Shown: positions 14,023-16,121 of the stretch, one piece after another
Position numbering within the stretch: the first letter of the stretch is position 1
Layout: each line of letters begins with the position of its first letter
NCBI RefSeq assembly: GCF_946479975.1
Contig: NZ_CAMLIX010000114.1
Location: 1 to 16,121 of the forward strand
Direction: 5' to 3'
Length of the DNA: 16,121 nucleotides
From: an uncultured Flavobacterium sp.
Lineage (GTDB): Bacteria > Bacteroidota > Bacteroidia > Flavobacteriales > Flavobacteriaceae
Notes under the pieces: generated by a model
The model's input: the letters and a program-made list of their open reading frames with translations, nothing else
The model's database searches: none
Told to the model about the DNA's origin: nothing
Translations under genes and position numbers: made by a program

Positions 14023-16121
14023 ATGAGACAAAAATTTAAAGGATTAATTGTACTTTTTTTTGTGTTTGCGATGCAACTTACCTTTGCGCAACAGAAAAAA
14101 ATTACAGGAACGGTTTTAGATAATGCTGGCTTGCCATTGCCAGGAGCTAGTGTGTTAATCAAGGGAACAAAATTAGGAACTCAATCTGATTTTGATGGAA
14201 AATTTACAATTAGTGCTTCATCAGATCAGGTTTTAGTATTTAGTTATATCGGGATGAAGACTAAGGAAGTTCCTGCAAGTTCTTCACTTATTAACGTGAA
14301 AATGACTGATGAGGGAGCTCAGGAATTGGAAAGTGTAGTCGTGACGGCAATGGGGGTTAAGAAAGAAAAGAAAGCTTTAGGATACGCAACTCAGGAAGTT
14401 AAAGCAACAGAATTAACTAAAGGAAATAACAATAGTTTATCTGGTGCGCTTCAAGGAAAATTAGCAGGTGTACAAATTACTCCTTCTAGTGGTGCTCCAG
14501 GGGCTTCTTCTCAAATTGTAATTCGTGGAGCTCGTTCATTTACAAAAAATAATACTCCTCTATATGTTGTTGATGGTATGCCAATTGCATCCACAGCTGA
14601 TTATAGTACAGATAATAGTGTAACTGGATCAGATAACGCTAACAGAGCTGTAGATATAGATCCAAATGATATTGAATCTATAAACATTCTAAAAGGACAA
14701 GCTGCATCAGCAATTTACGGACTTAGAGCGTCAAATGGAGTAATTGTAATTACTACAAAAAGTGGTAAAGGAGCTTCTAAAAATGGAAAACCTACAATCA
14801 ATTTCAACAGTTCTGTTACTGCAGATAATATTTCTAGAAAAATTGATTTTCAAAATGAATACTCGCAGGGAAGTAAAGGAACATACGATCCAACAAATTC
14901 ATTGTCTTGGGGATCTAAAATTTCTGAATTACCAAATAATGCAAAATATGGAGGTAATGTTGCGAACACTTTGAATGGTATGGATGCAACAGCTCATGCT
15001 GGTAAATATTATGTACCGCAAAGAGCTGCAGCAGGCTTAGATCCATGGGTAACTCCACGCGTTTATGACAATTTTGGTGATTTCTTTAAAACGGGAATAA
15101 CGGTTAACAACTCTTTAAGTATAACACAATCAACTGATAAAAGTAATTATGCATTTGCTTTAGGTTCTTCAAACCAAGAAGGTTTCATACCATCTACAGG
15201 TATGGATCGTTATAATGCAAAAGCATCATTTAGCACCAAATTAGGAGACGAGTGGAAAACTGGATTTGTAGGGAACTATGTTACTACTAAAATTCAAAAA
15301 GCAACAGGAGCAAATGATTCATCTGTTGCAGGTGCTTTTGCAAGTCCAATAAGCTACAACCTAAAAGGTAACGGATATGAAAATCCAAACGATCCCTACA
15401 AACAAATTTACTATAGAGCTACAGGATTTAATAATCCATATTGGGCGGCGAAACACAATATATTTGATGAACAAACAGATCGTTTTTACGGAAATAGTTA
15501 TGTTGAATTTGCACCACAAATAGCGGCAGATAACAAGCATAAAATTACATTTCGCTACCAGCTTGGGGCAGATGCCTATACTACTAATTATAGAAATATA
15601 GAAGAATATGGCAACAAACAAACTACGGCAGGCCATTTAGATATTTATGGAATTTCATCAAGAACAGTTAATTCATTACTTACAGCGAATTACGAGTATC
15701 GAATTTCTGAAGACTTAAATTTGACAGCTTTAGTCGGTAATGAAATAAATGACAGGTATGACAAAAGATATGATATGATTGGAAACAATCTGAATTTTGG
15801 TGGTTGGGCTAATCTAGCTAATACACAGCAGACTGTTGCGACAGATGAGATCGTTAAAAATAGAACTTTTGGTTTATTTGGAAACATAAATCTATCATAC
15901 AAAAATTTTATTTATTTAGGAGGTACAATACGAAATGATATTGTGTCATCAATGCCAAGAAATAACCGTTCGTTTGTATATCCTTCTGTTTCATTAGGTG
16001 TAGTGTTAACCGAACTAGAGGCTCTAAAAGGAAATTCAGTATTGTCTTTTGCTAAATTAAGAGGATCTTGGGCAGAGGTAGGTCAAGCCGGAAATTATTA
16101 TACAAATTATTATTCAGTCCC
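14023..16121 (+). CDS. Second SusC/RagA-family TonB-linked transporter (3' end outside window)
   Basis: The frame starting at ATG 14023 stays open to the window edge, giving 699 residues without a stop; about 300-400 more are expected from family length. The signal peptide (MRQKFKGLIVLFFVFAMQLTFA, 22 residues) and CarboxypepD-like domain (GTVLDNAGLPLPGASVLIKG, SDFDGKF) are followed by the TonB-box-like SVVVTAMGVKKEKKALGYAT (104-123). The plug contains QIVIRGARSF, PLYVVDGMPI, NDIESINILKGQAASAIYGL and GVIVITTKSGKG. Barrel strands follow, including LSFAKLRGSWAEVGQAGN near the edge, a conserved SusC stretch. By eye the first 120 residues are about 60% identical to the upstream SusC, whereas the barrel is clearly different, so the two probably take up different but perhaps related substrates. 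A susD is expected just beyond the window; that is inference. Confidence 0.94.
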   Translation, partial: MRQKFKGLIVLFFVFAMQLTFAQQKKITGTVLDNAGLPLPGASVLIKGTKLGTQSDFDGKFTISASSDQVLVFSYIGMKTKEVPASSSLINVKMTDEGAQELESVVVTAMGVKKEKKALGYATQEVKATELTKGNNNSLSGALQGKLAGVQITPSSGAPGASSQIVIRGARSFTKNNTPLYVVDGMPIASTADYSTDNSVTGSDNANRAVDIDPNDIESINILKGQAASAIYGLRASNGVIVITTKSGKGASKNGKPTINFNSSVTADNISRKIDFQNEYSQGSKGTYDPTNSLSWGSKISELPNNAKYGGNVANTLNGMDATAHAGKYYVPQRAAAGLDPWVTPRVYDNFGDFFKTGITVNNSLSITQSTDKSNYAFALGSSNQEGFIPSTGMDRYNAKASFSTKLGDEWKTGFVGNYVTTKIQKATGANDSSVAGAFASPISYNLKGNGYENPNDPYKQIYYRATGFNNPYWAAKHNIFDEQTDRFYGNSYVEFAPQIAADNKHKITFRYQLGADAYTTNYRNIEEYGNKQTTAGHLDIYGISSRTVNSLLTANYEYRISEDLNLTALVGNEINDRYDKRYDMIGNNLNFGGWANLANTQQTVATDEIVKNRTFGLFGNINLSYKNFIYLGGTIRNDIVSSMPRNNRSFVYPSVSLGVVLTELEALKGNSVLSFAKLRGSWAEVGQAGNYYTNYYSV

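Noticed and set aside
15361..15902. Minus-strand frames inside the second susC
   Set aside because: Antisense readings of a continuous SusC frame; the Cys/Ile/Phe-rich composition is typical of antisense shadows in AT-rich DNA.
14023..16121. Possible frameshifted or broken second susC
   Set aside because: Read codon by codon, the frame is open from 14023 to the last base with all expected motifs in order; it is cut only by the window edge.
8904..16121. A polysaccharide utilisation locus
   Set aside because: A susC-susD pair is present, but no glycoside hydrolase, sulfatase, peptidase, sensor or sigma/anti-sigma gene lies in the window, so calling a PUL would go beyond the evidence.
1..16121. 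CRISPR arrays, tRNA or rRNA genes, insertion sequences, phage genes
   Set aside because: No regularly spaced repeats, no cloverleaf-like sequence, no transposase or integrase reading frames were seen.

Overview
The window looks like the chromosome of a low-GC member of the Bacteroidota, most probably Flavobacterium or a close relative. The grounds are SusC/SusD outer-membrane pairs, a CarboxypepD-type TonB receptor, glycine-zipper OmpA lipoprotein sequence, AT-rich intergenic DNA, no obvious Shine-Dalgarno sequences, and promoter-like TTG-N20-TAnnTTTG boxes of the kind known from Flavobacterium. Species cannot be fixed from this sequence alone.

Layout. Positions 1-633 are the 3' part of an OmpA-family lipoprotein gene. 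Positions 739-1689 are an ABC transporter ATPase with no permease beside it. Positions 1959-2966 are a FabH-type ketoacyl synthase III, and 3109-3780 are cutC. All of these are on the plus strand, and the first three each end in a strong hairpin terminator. A convergent TonB-dependent receptor-like gene (3864-6281, minus) shares a bidirectional terminator with cutC. argS (6606-8384, plus) diverges from that receptor across a 324-nt gap and ends in a 15-bp terminator stem. A 519-nt stretch follows, holding a weak 47-codon ORF, an orphan terminator that may close a short untranslated transcript, and the promoter of the first SusC gene.

The right-hand part is nutrient-uptake territory. A susC (8904-12152) and susD (12164-13666) form a two-gene operon closed by a terminator. 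A second susC (14023 to the window edge) has a very similar N-terminus, a divergent barrel, and an upstream region sharing promoter and upstream elements with the first. The SusC proteins are TonB-driven outer-membrane channels and the SusD is the surface lipoprotein lid. No glycoside hydrolase, peptidase, sigma or anti-sigma gene lies in the window, so the substrate cannot be named.

Most of the window is ordinary housekeeping and envelope content. I did not find a clearly new biological system. The more interesting points are the paired susC promoters, the orphan terminator downstream of argS, a composite inverted repeat before cutC, and a nearly G-free leader on the receptor mRNA.
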